Shown here piece by piece: positions 42,914 through 51,832 of a DNA stretch of 64,000 nucleotides (positions are counted from its first letter, which is position 1; every line of letters begins with the position of its first letter). The DNA lies in assembly GCA_030752795.1 (NCBI GenBank), contig JASMDM010000065.1:1-64000 (forward strand). The letters run 5' to 3'. This stretch comes from SAR202 cluster bacterium. GTDB taxonomy: Bacteria; Chloroflexota; Dehalococcoidia; Lucifugimonadales; UBA1123. The position numbers and the translations under genes were made by a program. Under the pieces are notes generated by a model that was not told where the DNA came from, searched no databases, and was given only the letters and a program-made list of their open reading frames with translations.

Positions 42914-43445
42914 CAGGGGCAAAGCCGGCATTCTGGGCATCGGCAGCGAACCCGCCAAGGTGCGAGTAGCGCTGCTCGACGCTCCTTCCGATGTCGCGAC
43001 AACGACCACAGAGGTTCTCGACGAGATCATCTCGTTGCTCGGAGTCGATGTGGTTACGTCGTTGACCCAAGCCGACAAAGAAAACCTCGGCGGCCCTGCG
43101 TTCGATATCGAGGGCGACGATGCCGGGCTGCTCATCGGCCGCAGGGGCGAAACCCTGAAATCGCTCCAATTCCTGGTCAAGTACATGGTCAGCCAAAAGC
43201 TGGGCGTCAACGCGAACCTTCAAGTGGATGTCGAAGGCTACCAGGAGCGACGAAACGAGGCTCTGGCCAACATGGCCCGCCGCGTTGCGCAAAGGGTCAT
43301 GGACTCCGGAAACCCCATCAGCCTCGAACCCATGCCGGCCAACGAACGGCGAATCGTGCACCTGACTCTCGCGGACCACGCACGGGTGACCACGGAAAGC
43401 GCCGGATCAGGCATGTCCCGCCAGGTGGTTGTTCACCTGAAATAG
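42810..43445 (+). CDS. Jag/KhpB RNA-binding protein
   Basis: 211 residues: N-terminal Jag_N domain (MTEITITAKTVDEAIELAL), a KH-II-type region (GDDAGLLIGRRGETLKSLQ) and a C-terminal R3H region (EPMPANERRIVHLTLADH). Jag/KhpB proteins bind RNA and influence cell-envelope synthesis. ATG 42810 is the natural family start, so the gene overlaps yidC by 104 bases in another frame. It closes the rpmH-yidC cluster. Confidence 0.93.
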   Translation: MTEITITAKTVDEAIELALKELDAERAKVEIDVVSRGKAGILGIGSEPAKVRVALLDAPSDVATTTTEVLDEIISLLGVDVVTSLTQADKENLGGPAFDIEGDDAGLLIGRRGETLKSLQFLVKYMVSQKLGVNANLQVDVEGYQERRNEALANMARRVAQRVMDSGNPISLEPMPANERRIVHLTLADHARVTTESAGSGMSRQVVVHLK

Positions 43446-43542
43446 TTGGAGCAACTTTATCGCCGGCAACGGCTCTTCCGGCGATTTGCTTCGTCGCAGA
43501 AACCCAATCAGGTTGCGATCATTCAGCCGCGGGCCCGGTGTT

Positions 43543-44376
43543 ATGTCGAATCGCATCCAACCGGATGTCGTGGTCATCGGCCACGTTTCGCGAGATGTGA
43601 CCCATACCGGCCACGTCCTGGGCGGCGGCGCTGCGTACGCTTCGCTAACGATCAAAGCACTCGGGTTGCTCCCGGCGGTGGTGACTAGTTGCGGCCCGGA
43701 CGTCGATCTCAGTTCCGTGCTTCCTGAAATCCCAGTGCACGTGAAGCCCGCGGGCGCAACCACGACTTTCGTCAACACCTACGACGGTGGACGCCGGCGC
43801 CAACAAGTCAAAGCTGTGGCCGAGACATTGTGCGCGTCTGACGTGCCATCCGAGTGGCGTGCCGCGCCGTTCGTCCTCCTGACCCCACTCGTTCGCGAGA
43901 TCGATGACTCCGTCTTGGACGCATTCGGATCCCCGACTGTGGTGGCGTCCTTCCAGGGCTGGATCAGAGAATGGGACGACGACAGAGTCGTGTCGACCCG
44001 ACATTGGGACGGAGGTCGCGTGTTGGACAATATCTGCGCCGCACAATTTTCGGACGACGACGGCGTAACGCCGGAGCAGATCGAAAGGTGGGCCGAACGG
44101 TGTCCGGTTCTGCTCCACACCAAGGGCGCATCCGGCTCCAGGGTTTGGGTCGATGGGGGCTGGTACGACCAGCCGGCGTTCCCCGCTCACGAAGTCGATC
44201 CGACGGGAGGGGGGGATGTGTTCTCGGCCGCGTTCCTGGTAAGATTCCAGGAATCCGGCGACGCGTTGGACGCGGCGAGGTTCGCGAGTTGCGCGGCGAG
44301 CTTCTGCGTTGAGCGCGTTGGCGCGGAAGGCATCCCGAATCGAGCGATGATCGAAGCTCGACTCAGCGGAGATTGA
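43543..44376 (+). CDS. PfkB-family sugar kinase
   Basis: About 277 residues from ATG 43543. The PfkB C-terminal signature is VDPTGGGDVFSAAFL, with G-G-G-D in place of the usual G-A-G-D, which keeps the catalytic Asp. The N-terminal GHVSRDVTHTGHVLGGGAAYAS matches the substrate-binding start. It should phosphorylate a sugar or nucleoside with ATP; the substrate is unknown. It is shorter than many ribokinases because the lid is reduced. A crotonase gene follows about 170 bases downstream. Confidence 0.85.
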   Translation: MSNRIQPDVVVIGHVSRDVTHTGHVLGGGAAYASLTIKALGLLPAVVTSCGPDVDLSSVLPEIPVHVKPAGATTTFVNTYDGGRRRQQVKAVAETLCASDVPSEWRAAPFVLLTPLVREIDDSVLDAFGSPTVVASFQGWIREWDDDRVVSTRHWDGGRVLDNICAAQFSDDDGVTPEQIERWAERCPVLLHTKGASGSRVWVDGGWYDQPAFPAHEVDPTGGGDVFSAAFLVRFQESGDALDAARFASCAASFCVERVGAEGIPNRAMIEARLSGD

Positions 44377-44548
44377 CTCTTTCGAGTCGTCCTTGGGTGG
44401 CTGCGGCGCAATGATCGTCGTGCCATAATCGACCCGAACGTGCTGCAACATCTGCGATCGACGAAGCCCAGTGTCCGCGTCGACCTGGCGTGGGTAAACT
44501 GAACCGGGCGCCGCCCATCGCCAAGCCTTGAATCGGAAGGCGGAACAA

Positions 44549-45319
44549 GTGGACAACAAACGCGTTGCGTTGGAGCGTCGTGAAAGGCTGGCCGTGGTCA
44601 CCTTGCGTGGACAAGGCGATGCCAACTTGATCGACACAACCACGGCCTTCGAAATCGCCGACGCGTGTGCCGAAGTCCGGCAAGATGACGCCATTTGGGT
44701 TGTCTTGCTGACCGCGACCGGCTCCGTCTTTTGCAACGGCACTGACGTCGAATCTTTTCGTACCTCAGTGGCAGACACGTGGGCCCTCGCCTCATTGCGG
44801 GTGTCCGAGATGGTCGCGAGCATCGAAAAGCCCGTGGTGTGCGCTCTCAACGGTGACGCCATCGACCAGGGCCTCGAACTCGCTCTCGCGTGCGACTTGC
44901 GCATGGCGTCTGACCAAGCGACGTTCGGCATGACGCAACTCGAACGCGGATCGATGCCGTGGGACGGCGGGACCCAGCGATTGCCCAGACTGATCGGGCG
45001 GAGCAGGGCAACCGAGATGTTGCTTACATCGAAGATGGTTTCAGCGGAGGAAGCCGCCGACATCGGGCTGGTCAACATGCTGGTCGAGCCGTCGAAGCTC
45101 AATGACGCCGCGATTGAGCTCGCGTCGGTCATCGCCACTCACGGGCCCATCGCCCTTCGGTATCTCAAAGAGGCCGTGCTGAAAGGCCTCGACCTAACCG
45201 TCGAACAAGGGCTGAGACTTGAAGCCGACCTCAGCTTCTTGCTTCAGAGCACGTCCGACCGGTCCGAGGGCCTCACGTCATTTCTGGAAAGGCGTAAACC
45301 AGAGTACAGCGGCGAATGA
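44549..45319 (+). CDS. Enoyl-CoA hydratase/isomerase family protein (first of pair)
   Basis: About 256 residues from GTG 44549 (GGAAGGCGGA upstream). Crotonase fold with the oxyanion-hole segments VFCNGTDVESF and CALNGDAIDQGLELALACD. The family loop G-x-x-P-x-x-G-G-T is present as GSMPWDGGTQRLPRLIG, but the usual N-terminal Gly-Gly/Ala pairs are less regular. Acts on acyl-CoA thioesters, probably as a hydratase or isomerase. It ends 17 bases before the next crotonase gene; the pair and the acyl-CoA synthetase that follows look like an operon for fatty-acid or aromatic-acid degradation. Confidence 0.88.
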   Translation: MDNKRVALERRERLAVVTLRGQGDANLIDTTTAFEIADACAEVRQDDAIWVVLLTATGSVFCNGTDVESFRTSVADTWALASLRVSEMVASIEKPVVCALNGDAIDQGLELALACDLRMASDQATFGMTQLERGSMPWDGGTQRLPRLIGRSRATEMLLTSKMVSAEEAADIGLVNMLVEPSKLNDAAIELASVIATHGPIALRYLKEAVLKGLDLTVEQGLRLEADLSFLLQSTSDRSEGLTSFLERRKPEYSGE

Positions 45320-45335
45320 CTCGTTCGGAGATCCC

Positions 45336-46073
45336 GTGGCCCAAGACGAACTGACAGTTCTATATTCGAAAGACGGCGCAGTCGCCCGCATCGTGTTGAA
45401 CCGCCCTCGTCGGCTGAACGCGTTCAACGTCCAGATGCGCGACGATCTCTTCGCCGCGCTCGAAGCCGCCCGAGACGACCCGGACGTTCGCTGCATCCTG
45501 ATCTCGGGAACCGGAGACCGGGCTTTCTGCGCCGGCGCGGACCTTACCGAATTTGGCTCAACCCCGTCTCAGGCCGTCGCTCGCCGGGTGCGATGGGAGC
45601 GCGACCTCTGGGGATTGTTCTTGTCAATCGCGAAACCGCTCGTGGTCGCCCTTCACGGGTTTGTGATTGGTTCTGGCGTCGAGATCGCCTGCCTATGCGA
45701 CATTCGAATCGCTGCCGAAAACGCGACGTTCCGTATGCCGGAGACAGCTCTCGGCATGGTTCCGGCGGCCGGAGGCAGCCAAACGTTGCCGCGCGTAATG
45801 GGGCAGGGCGACGCGCTGGAAGTCCTGCTCGCGAACGCGCAGGTGTCCGCCTTTCGCGCGTTGTCGACAGGCTTCGTGCATCGAGTGGTCGCTCCGGAGG
45901 AACTGGCCGATTCGGCACTAACGCTCGCCGAGCAACTTGCGTCGTTGGACATCAATGCCCTCGCGGCGATCAAGCAAGCTGTTTTCACCGGTATGGACCT
46001 CTCCATGGACCAAGGTCTAGCCCTTGAACACCGGCTGGCGGCACGATTGATGACGGGAATGTTGGAACGGTAG
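45336..46073 (+). CDS. Enoyl-CoA hydratase/isomerase family protein (second of pair)
   Basis: About 245 residues from GTG 45336. Canonical crotonase landmarks: LNRPRRLNAFN, AFCAGADLTEFG (first oxyanion site), ALHGFVIGSGVEIACLCDIRIAA (second), and TALGMVPAAGGSQTLPRVMG. Substrate acyl-CoA unknown. More typical than its upstream neighbour, so the two may act on successive or different acyl chains. Confidence 0.9.
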   Translation: MAQDELTVLYSKDGAVARIVLNRPRRLNAFNVQMRDDLFAALEAARDDPDVRCILISGTGDRAFCAGADLTEFGSTPSQAVARRVRWERDLWGLFLSIAKPLVVALHGFVIGSGVEIACLCDIRIAAENATFRMPETALGMVPAAGGSQTLPRVMGQGDALEVLLANAQVSAFRALSTGFVHRVVAPEELADSALTLAEQLASLDINALAAIKQAVFTGMDLSMDQGLALEHRLAARLMTGMLER

Positions 46074-46139
46074 TGGAAACGAAGCCGGTTTGGTGGTAGG
46101 CTATCGGTCGAAACTCCGACCGGGGGTCCGAATCAACAA

Positions 46140-47708
46140 ATGAATATTACCGAGTTTCTTACCATTTCGGCCGCCATCGTTCCCGACCGGCCCGGTATGG
46201 TTTTCGAAGACCGGTCCACCACTTTCGAGCAGCTGCAGACGCGCGTCAACAAACTGGCCAACGGCATGGCCGATCTGGGAGTCGGCGCGGAGGATCGAGT
46301 CGCTTTCCTCCACGTCAACACAGATCACTACATCGAAGCCCTGTTCGCGACTTCGAAACTGGACGCGGTGTTTGTCCCTCTCAATTTCCGCGCCCGAGGC
46401 GAAGAGTTGTCGTACATGATTAACGACTCAACGCCCAAGGTCCTGTTCGTGGGCCCCAGGTATGTTGACATGGTCAAATCGTTCGCCGACGGCATCGAGA
46501 GCGTCAAACACGTCATCGTCATGGAGGGCGAACCCCAAGATTTTCTGGCCTACGACAACGTGGTGACTGAAGCCTCCGACGACGAGCGTTTCCCCGAATC
46601 CGCCGACGACGATCTTGCCGTCATCATGTTCACCGCCGGGACTACCGGATTCCCGAAAGGCGTGATGCTCAGCCATGAAAGCTTCTCGTCGTACATTCTC
46701 AGCAACGTGACGCCAGCGGACCCGGACATCGAAGAACGCAACATCTTGACCGTCCCTCTCTATCACATCGCCGGTATGCAGGCGGTGGTTTCGGCGGTCT
46801 ATGCCGGGCGCACGCTGATCATCCAGCGTCAGTTCGACGCCCTCGGTTGGATGAAACTCGTCGAACAGCACCAAGTCGACCGCGCGATGATGGTTCCGAC
46901 GATGTTGAAGCTCCTCATGGACCACGAAGAATTTCACACACACGATCTGAGCAGCCTCCAAGTCATCACCTACGGCGCGGCGCCAATGCCGCTCGAGGTG
47001 ATCAAGCGCGCGATCCAAGAACTGCCAAACGCGCACTTCATCAACGCGTTCGGACAGACTGAGACAGCGGCCACGATCACGATGCTGCCTCCGGAAGATC
47101 ACGACTTGACCGGAACGCCCGAGGAGATCGAGCGCAAGCTCAAGCGATTGTCCTCAATCGGAAAGCCGCTGGTTGACGTCGACGTGCAAATCGTCGACGA
47201 AGACGGCGAGCAGTTGGCCGTTGGCGAGACCGGCGAAATCGTCGCGAGCGGCGCGCGCCTGATGAAAGGGTACTGGCACATGGAAGCCGCCACTGCCGAG
47301 GCAATCCGCGGCGGTTGGCTCTACACAGGAGACCTCGGGTACATGGACCCTGACGGCTACATCTTCCTGTCAGGCAGGGCCAAAGACTTCATCAAGCGCG
47401 GCGGAGAGATGATCTCGCCCGAAGAAGTCGAGCAGGTACTGCAGTCGCACCCGGCAATCGACGAGGCCGCGATCATCGGCATTCCCGATCTCGATTGGGG
47501 CGAACGCGTCCGAGCAATCGTGGTTGCGAAACGGGGCCAGACGGTCGAGGAGGCGGAGGTCATCGAATACTGCCGCCAGCACTTGGCCAGCTACAAAAAG
47601 CCCGAATCCGTCGTGTTGACTGATGAGCTTCCTCGCAACCCGTTGGGCAAGGTCCTCAAGCGAGTTCTGCGCGAACAGTTCGACGCACCGATCGGAGCCG
47701 CGGACTAG
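46140..47708 (+). CDS. AMP-forming acyl-CoA synthetase (fatty-acid CoA ligase family)
   Basis: 522 residues. AMP-binding P-loop in IMFTAGTTGFPKGVMLSH, then FGQTETAATITMLP (motif near YGQTE of the family), YTGDLGYMDPDGYIFLSGRAKDFIKRGGE (A5/A8 motifs) and the C-terminal catalytic Lys in LPRNPLGKVLKR. It activates a carboxylic acid to acyl-AMP and then acyl-CoA in the cytoplasm. Directly follows the two crotonase genes, fitting a beta-oxidation-type pathway. Chain length not predictable. Confidence 0.93.
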   Translation: MNITEFLTISAAIVPDRPGMVFEDRSTTFEQLQTRVNKLANGMADLGVGAEDRVAFLHVNTDHYIEALFATSKLDAVFVPLNFRARGEELSYMINDSTPKVLFVGPRYVDMVKSFADGIESVKHVIVMEGEPQDFLAYDNVVTEASDDERFPESADDDLAVIMFTAGTTGFPKGVMLSHESFSSYILSNVTPADPDIEERNILTVPLYHIAGMQAVVSAVYAGRTLIIQRQFDALGWMKLVEQHQVDRAMMVPTMLKLLMDHEEFHTHDLSSLQVITYGAAPMPLEVIKRAIQELPNAHFINAFGQTETAATITMLPPEDHDLTGTPEEIERKLKRLSSIGKPLVDVDVQIVDEDGEQLAVGETGEIVASGARLMKGYWHMEAATAEAIRGGWLYTGDLGYMDPDGYIFLSGRAKDFIKRGGEMISPEEVEQVLQSHPAIDEAAIIGIPDLDWGERVRAIVVAKRGQTVEEAEVIEYCRQHLASYKKPESVVLTDELPRNPLGKVLKRVLREQFDAPIGAAD

Positions 47709-47754
47709 GCGACAGATCCGGCTTCAGTCTCGATTCACGATTTCCCGCTGGCGA

Positions 47755-49026
47755 TTAGTTCGCTGGCGCTTCGATTTTGTCGAAACCGGTGTACGGCCTG
47801 AGAACCTCTGGGATGACGATCGAGCCGTCTTCCTGTTGGTAATTCTCCAACACGGCGATCATGACTCGGGACAATCCCAGTCCGGACCCGTTTAGCGTGT
47901 GCACGTAGCGCGGCCTGGCGCCCCGCTCGGGCCGGTATCGGATCATGGCGCGGCGAGCCTGGTAGTCGGTGCAGTTCGAGCACGAGCTCACCTCCAACCA
48001 CTCTTCGGCGCCTGGGGCCCACATCTCGACGTCGAACGCTTTAACCGCTGGCGCGGACAAGTCGCCGGTGCAAAGCTCCAAGACTCGATACGGGATTTCC
48101 AGCGCAGCAGCGACGCTCTCGGCATCTGCGACCAGCTTCTGAAGCTCGTCGCTGGACGAATCCGGCTCGACGAACTTGTACATCTCTACCTTTTCGAACT
48201 GGTGGACTCGTTTGATGCCTCTCGTATCCCGCCCCGCCGAAAACTTCTCCCGCCTCCAGCAAGGCGTGTGTGCGACGTAGTACAAGGGCAGGGCGCCCGC
48301 TTCGAGGATCTCGTCTCGATGGAGGCTCGTAATGCCTGGTTCCGCTGTCGGCAGCATCCACAGGTCGTCTTCCTCGTCGTGGTACATCTCTTCCTGGAAA
48401 TGGGGCAAATGGCCGCTCGCGGTCATCGTGTCGCGTCCAACGAGGTACGGCAGGTACACTTCCGTGTATCCATGCTCTCTGCCGTGGAAGTTGAGCATCC
48501 ACGTGATCAGAGCCCGCTGCAACGTCGCGCCCTTGCCGTGGAGGACGTAAAACCGTGAGCCTGAAAGCTTCACCCCGCGCTCAAAGTCAATCGCATCGAG
48601 CGAGGGTCCAAGCTCCCAGTGGGGTTTCAGTTCGAAGCTCTTCTCAGGCGCGATCCCAACCGAGCGAACGACGATGTTGGCGGTGTCGTCGAGTCCGATT
48701 GGAGCGTCGTCTTGCGGAATATTCGGAATTGAGAGCAGCCTCTCTTTGAGGACATCGTCGAGCTCGCGCAGCACGCCTTCGAGTTCGCGGATGCGACCTC
48801 CGACCTGGCGCATTTCGTCGATCAGTTCCCGCGGCTTGTCCTTGGACTTGCCGATCTCGCGGCTGACGTCGTTACGGCGAGCCCGTAGTTCGTCGGCCTC
48901 GGAGATAGCCGAGCGCCGTTGTCGGTCGAGGTCGAGCACGTCGTCCAACGGAGCGTCGTAGCCCCGGTTTTTCATGGCAGTGCGAACCAGATCGGTCTGG
49001 TCTCGAATGATCTCAATGCTTATCAA
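47755..49026 (-). CDS. serS: Seryl-tRNA synthetase
   Basis: 423 residues, TTG start at 49026 with AAGGTG upstream. N-terminal coiled-coil arm that binds the tRNA (about 30-100), then class II motifs: GSRFYVLHGKGATLQRALI, PTAEPGITSLHRDE, CWRREKFSAGRDTRGIKRVHQFEKVEM (motif 2) and NGSGLGLSRVMIAVLE (motif 3). Charges tRNA-Ser, and tRNA-Sec if present. Convergent with the acyl-CoA synthetase gene; the SelA-like gene lies upstream on the same strand. Confidence 0.95.
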   Translation of the reverse strand: MISIEIIRDQTDLVRTAMKNRGYDAPLDDVLDLDRQRRSAISEADELRARRNDVSREIGKSKDKPRELIDEMRQVGGRIRELEGVLRELDDVLKERLLSIPNIPQDDAPIGLDDTANIVVRSVGIAPEKSFELKPHWELGPSLDAIDFERGVKLSGSRFYVLHGKGATLQRALITWMLNFHGREHGYTEVYLPYLVGRDTMTASGHLPHFQEEMYHDEEDDLWMLPTAEPGITSLHRDEILEAGALPLYYVAHTPCWRREKFSAGRDTRGIKRVHQFEKVEMYKFVEPDSSSDELQKLVADAESVAAALEIPYRVLELCTGDLSAPAVKAFDVEMWAPGAEEWLEVSSCSNCTDYQARRAMIRYRPERGARPRYVHTLNGSGLGLSRVMIAVLENYQQEDGSIVIPEVLRPYTGFDKIEAPAN

Positions 49027-49151
49027 TCTTCACCTTCGTGCAGGAGGATTTCGTTTGCCGAGAGCGCCCGACAAATTGACGTCGCGGTCAGCGCCGATCG
49101 AATACGGTCTCGCTGAGCGGAGTTTTCTTTGAGTCCGAGAGCTATGCCGGA

Positions 49152-50273
49152 TCAGGAGAAGATCTCTCGCAGGCGGCGAGCGATGATCTCCTCGGAGTCT
49201 TGTTTGAGCGTCAGCATCCGAACAGCGAGCCCGTTGTCGTCTTGATGCTCGCGAACCCAGATGCTCGGGTTGCCTTTCCTGAGCTCCTCGATGACCTCGG
49301 CAGCGGTCTTGCCGACCACATCCGCGTCCACCTCGATGAACAGGCCTTCCGCGGGGCCGTCCGACGGGTAGTCTGACAGCTTGACGCCGTCGATGCCGGC
49401 GAGGTCGGACCGCAAGGACGAGATGCGGATCTCATAGGCCGCGAACCGGTCCTCGTGATTCATCGTTAGCCACTCGCGCAGAGCGCCGTATACTGCGACC
49501 ACCTCTTGGCGATCGACCTTCATGGGCCGCCCAAATGAGCGCAGGCCAGAGTCTTCGAATCCAATGAAACTGTGCGTTCGGGCGATGTCGACGAGGTCTT
49601 TGCGACCGGTCAGCATGCCGCTCGAGTTGACGGCTCCGAAATATTTTGCGCCGTAGGCGACAAGATCGGCGCCCATCTTCACGTATGAGCTCAGTAGATC
49701 GGTCGGGTACACCTGTCCGGCAGCGTCGACGATGATCGGGACGTCGTGGGCGTGTCCGACTTCGATGACCGTCTCGATCGGCAGCGCCCCGGCGTTTCGG
49801 TCTCCTGGCGCGAGATAGTGAATCGCCGCGGTTTCAGGCCCGATGGCTGCGTCGAGCTGATCGACCGTCGTGCCGTCTTCGTCCCCGATCTCGACCAGTT
49901 TGCCGCCGGGGATCGTCATGCAGCGATCGTACCTGACTCGGAGTTGTCGCTGGATCAGTATCTCGCTTCGCAATCCGGTCGTGTCCGGAATCCGCTCGAT
50001 GTTGGCGGGGTCGTCGCCCGAGATGATCGCCGCCGCGCCGACCGCGAGGGCCGCCGAGCATCCCGACGTGACCAGAGCGGCTTCGACGCCAAGCATGTCC
50101 GCGATACGATGCCCGACGCTGTCCATCAGTTCGCCCAGGTTGACGTAGAACTCCTCGGAATCGTCCATCAACGCTCGAACGGTTTCGGAGGGCGTTCCGC
50201 CGCCGAGAAGCGTTCGATTGCCCTGCGCGTTCAGCACCGGTCTCACATTCAACTCTTCGAAGATGCTAGCCAT
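49152..50273 (-). CDS. SelA-like PLP-dependent enzyme
   Basis: 373 residues of the fold-type I SelA/DgaE-like family. The PLP lysine is in GADLVAYGAKYFGA; VTSGCSAALAVGAAAII binds the phosphate. It lacks the N-terminal domain and length (about 450-470) of true selenocysteine synthase, and resembles the subgroup used on amino sugars or other amino acids (for example glucosaminate-6-phosphate ammonia-lyase). The substrate is unknown. Not evidence for Sec biosynthesis by itself. Transcribed towards serS, about 130 bases away. Confidence 0.8.
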   Translation of the reverse strand: MASIFEELNVRPVLNAQGNRTLLGGGTPSETVRALMDDSEEFYVNLGELMDSVGHRIADMLGVEAALVTSGCSAALAVGAAAIISGDDPANIERIPDTTGLRSEILIQRQLRVRYDRCMTIPGGKLVEIGDEDGTTVDQLDAAIGPETAAIHYLAPGDRNAGALPIETVIEVGHAHDVPIIVDAAGQVYPTDLLSSYVKMGADLVAYGAKYFGAVNSSGMLTGRKDLVDIARTHSFIGFEDSGLRSFGRPMKVDRQEVVAVYGALREWLTMNHEDRFAAYEIRISSLRSDLAGIDGVKLSDYPSDGPAEGLFIEVDADVVGKTAAEVIEELRKGNPSIWVREHQDDNGLAVRMLTLKQDSEEIIARRLREIFS

Positions 50274-50455
50274 GATTCACTCCATAGGTCGGCTGTTTGT
50301 CGAATCATTCTATGGCCACAGATAGACGTTCGCAACCCTCGGCGGAAACGACGCTTTCGAGGCCCGGATTGCTTACGTGCCGATCGCGTGTCGGCGTATA
50401 ATTACTGGGTTGCAAAACGGATGGGAAGATGGGAACGGCGGACGAGGAGAGCTTT

Positions 50456-50818
50456 ATGCCGGACGCTGCGCTGGTAACGGAATACGCAGACGAACTTATT
50501 CAAACGCCACGCGCTCACCTGAGGCTTGAACTCAAGCAAGACGGCGAAGGTTTGTCGTTGGAGTACACCGGCCAACTCCTCGCGAGATGCTACTTGAGCA
50601 GGGAAGGGATGGTCACCGGAGGCTTCTTGGCCAAAGCGCTCGGTGTGTCGATCCCTCCGCGCGGAGAATCGGTGATCGCCAGAGTATCCACGGGTGTGCT
50701 TTATCGGGCTCTTGGCATCTGCCAGTTGGACTTCGCGGAAGAGGCTTCGTTCGTTCTGTTGGAGCGGTTGTTGGACGAGGCTGAAATGCAGCGAGGCGCA
50801 AGGAGCGACGCCGAGTAG
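50456..50818 (+). CDS. Hypothetical protein
   Basis: About 120 residues from ATG 50456. No signal or membrane segment. Mixed alpha/beta with LRLELKQDGEGLSLEYTGQLLARCYLSR and a segment GVSIPPRGESVIARVSTGVLYRALGICQLDFAEEAS. No family recognised. A TATAAT (50397-50402) lies upstream without a clear -35. The MaoC gene starts 71 bases later with its own promoter, so it is a separate or leading gene of the fatty-acid cluster. Confidence 0.6.
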   Translation: MPDAALVTEYADELIQTPRAHLRLELKQDGEGLSLEYTGQLLARCYLSREGMVTGGFLAKALGVSIPPRGESVIARVSTGVLYRALGICQLDFAEEASFVLLERLLDEAEMQRGARSDAE

Positions 50819-50827
50819 CGGCTCGCG

Positions 50828-50856
50828 TTGATTTGGCCTGCGGTTGGCTCTATAAT
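50828..50856 (+). promoter_or_regulatory. Promoter of the MaoC-PlsX-FabG-FabL cluster
   Basis: TTGATT (50828-50833), 17-base spacer, TATAAT (50851-50856), about 33 bases before the first MaoC-like gene. A good match to sigma-70-type promoters; it overlaps only the end of the spacer after the hypothetical gene. Confidence 0.7.
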
Positions 50857-50888
50857 CGTTTCGGATTTGCAGCGCATTTGAAGAGAGG

Positions 50889-51335
50889 TTGGTGGGCTTT
50901 TCATTGCCCGTTGATTACGGGGCGCTTTCGCCTGGACAAACGATCTCACAGCATACGTATGTCATCGACGACGAGATGGTTGCTCGGTACGTTGACGCCG
51001 TCCAGGACGAATCGCGAGTTGCGAGTGTCGCGGACGGACCCGAGCTCGCGCCGCCGATGTCAATCGCCGCGCTGAGCCTGACGGGCGTGGTTCAGGACCT
51101 GCAGATTCCCGGAGGGACGTTGCACGTCGGGCAGGAGTTCAAGTTTTCCGGAGCTGTCCAAGTCGGCTCGACGCTCGAGTGCATCGCCACGTTGAAGACC
51201 AACTCGATGCGAGGCGGCTGGCGGTTCATGGTGGTCGAATCGGTGATCATCGATGGCGACGATCGGCAAGTCATGACGGGCAAAAGCACGATCACGCTGC
51301 CGCAAGACTTGACCGGCGGTGAGGCGACGGAATGA
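50889..51335 (+). CDS. MaoC-like N-terminal dehydratase domain protein
   Basis: 148 residues with the hot-dog-fold pattern of the MaoC N-terminal type (FAS1-like dehydratase). It contains ISQHTYVIDDEMVARYVDAVQD and IPGGTLHVGQEFKFSGAVQVGSTLECIATL. Such proteins pair with the catalytic MaoC protein. Its ATGA overlaps the start of the next gene (51332), so the two are translationally coupled. Likely the non-catalytic partner of an enoyl/hydroxyacyl dehydratase. Confidence 0.8.
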   Translation: MVGFSLPVDYGALSPGQTISQHTYVIDDEMVARYVDAVQDESRVASVADGPELAPPMSIAALSLTGVVQDLQIPGGTLHVGQEFKFSGAVQVGSTLECIATLKTNSMRGGWRFMVVESVIIDGDDRQVMTGKSTITLPQDLTGGEATE

Positions 51336-51736
51336 ACCCGGGCGACGTGCTGCCGAGTGTGGAGAAGTCCATAACACAGGAACGAATCGAGCGATACGCG
51401 GAAGCCGCGGGCGATTTCAACCCGATTCACGTCGATGAAGAATTCGCTGCTCAGTCGCAATTTGGCGGCAGGATCGCTCATGGGATGATGATAGCGGCGA
51501 TCATCTCGGAAATGATGACCGCCGCGTTCGGACAGGCCTGGCACGAATCGGGCCGGATGAAAATCAGGTTCCGTTCGCCGGTGTTTCCGGGAGATCGGAT
51601 CGAGGCGACCGGCGCGGTGGAGTCGGTCCGCCCGCGCGACGACGGTGTCGAGATCGTGTGTACGGTCCAAGTGACTAAGGACAGCGGAGAAACCGCGATC
51701 AGTGGAGACGCCGCCGTATTGGCACCCGCGGATTGA
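51332..51736 (+). CDS. MaoC-like dehydratase (R-specific enoyl-CoA hydratase type)
   Basis: 134 residues. The hydratase-2 signature is visible: ERYAEAAGDFNPIHVDEEFAAQSQFGGRIAHGMM, with Asp and His of the catalytic pair (D in AGDFNPIH). Acts on (R)-3-hydroxyacyl or enoyl thioesters. With the preceding partner it could supply the dehydration step for fatty-acid synthesis, as no FabZ/FabA is seen nearby. Upstream of plsX by about 95 bases. Confidence 0.88.
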   Translation: MNPGDVLPSVEKSITQERIERYAEAAGDFNPIHVDEEFAAQSQFGGRIAHGMMIAAIISEMMTAAFGQAWHESGRMKIRFRSPVFPGDRIEATGAVESVRPRDDGVEIVCTVQVTKDSGETAISGDAAVLAPAD

Positions 51737-51832
51737 CCCATAAACAAGGACGCACGATTGACGAGCAACAACTCGCCAGCGTCGTTCTCGAGAAAACGTA
51801 ACCGTGTGGTCTGAAGTCGAGGAGGGCACGTT

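Noticed and set aside
49152-50273. SelA-like enzyme as the selenocysteine synthase for the selenoprotein
   Set aside because: Too short and lacks the N-terminal domain of true SelA; belongs with the amino-sugar-type relatives.
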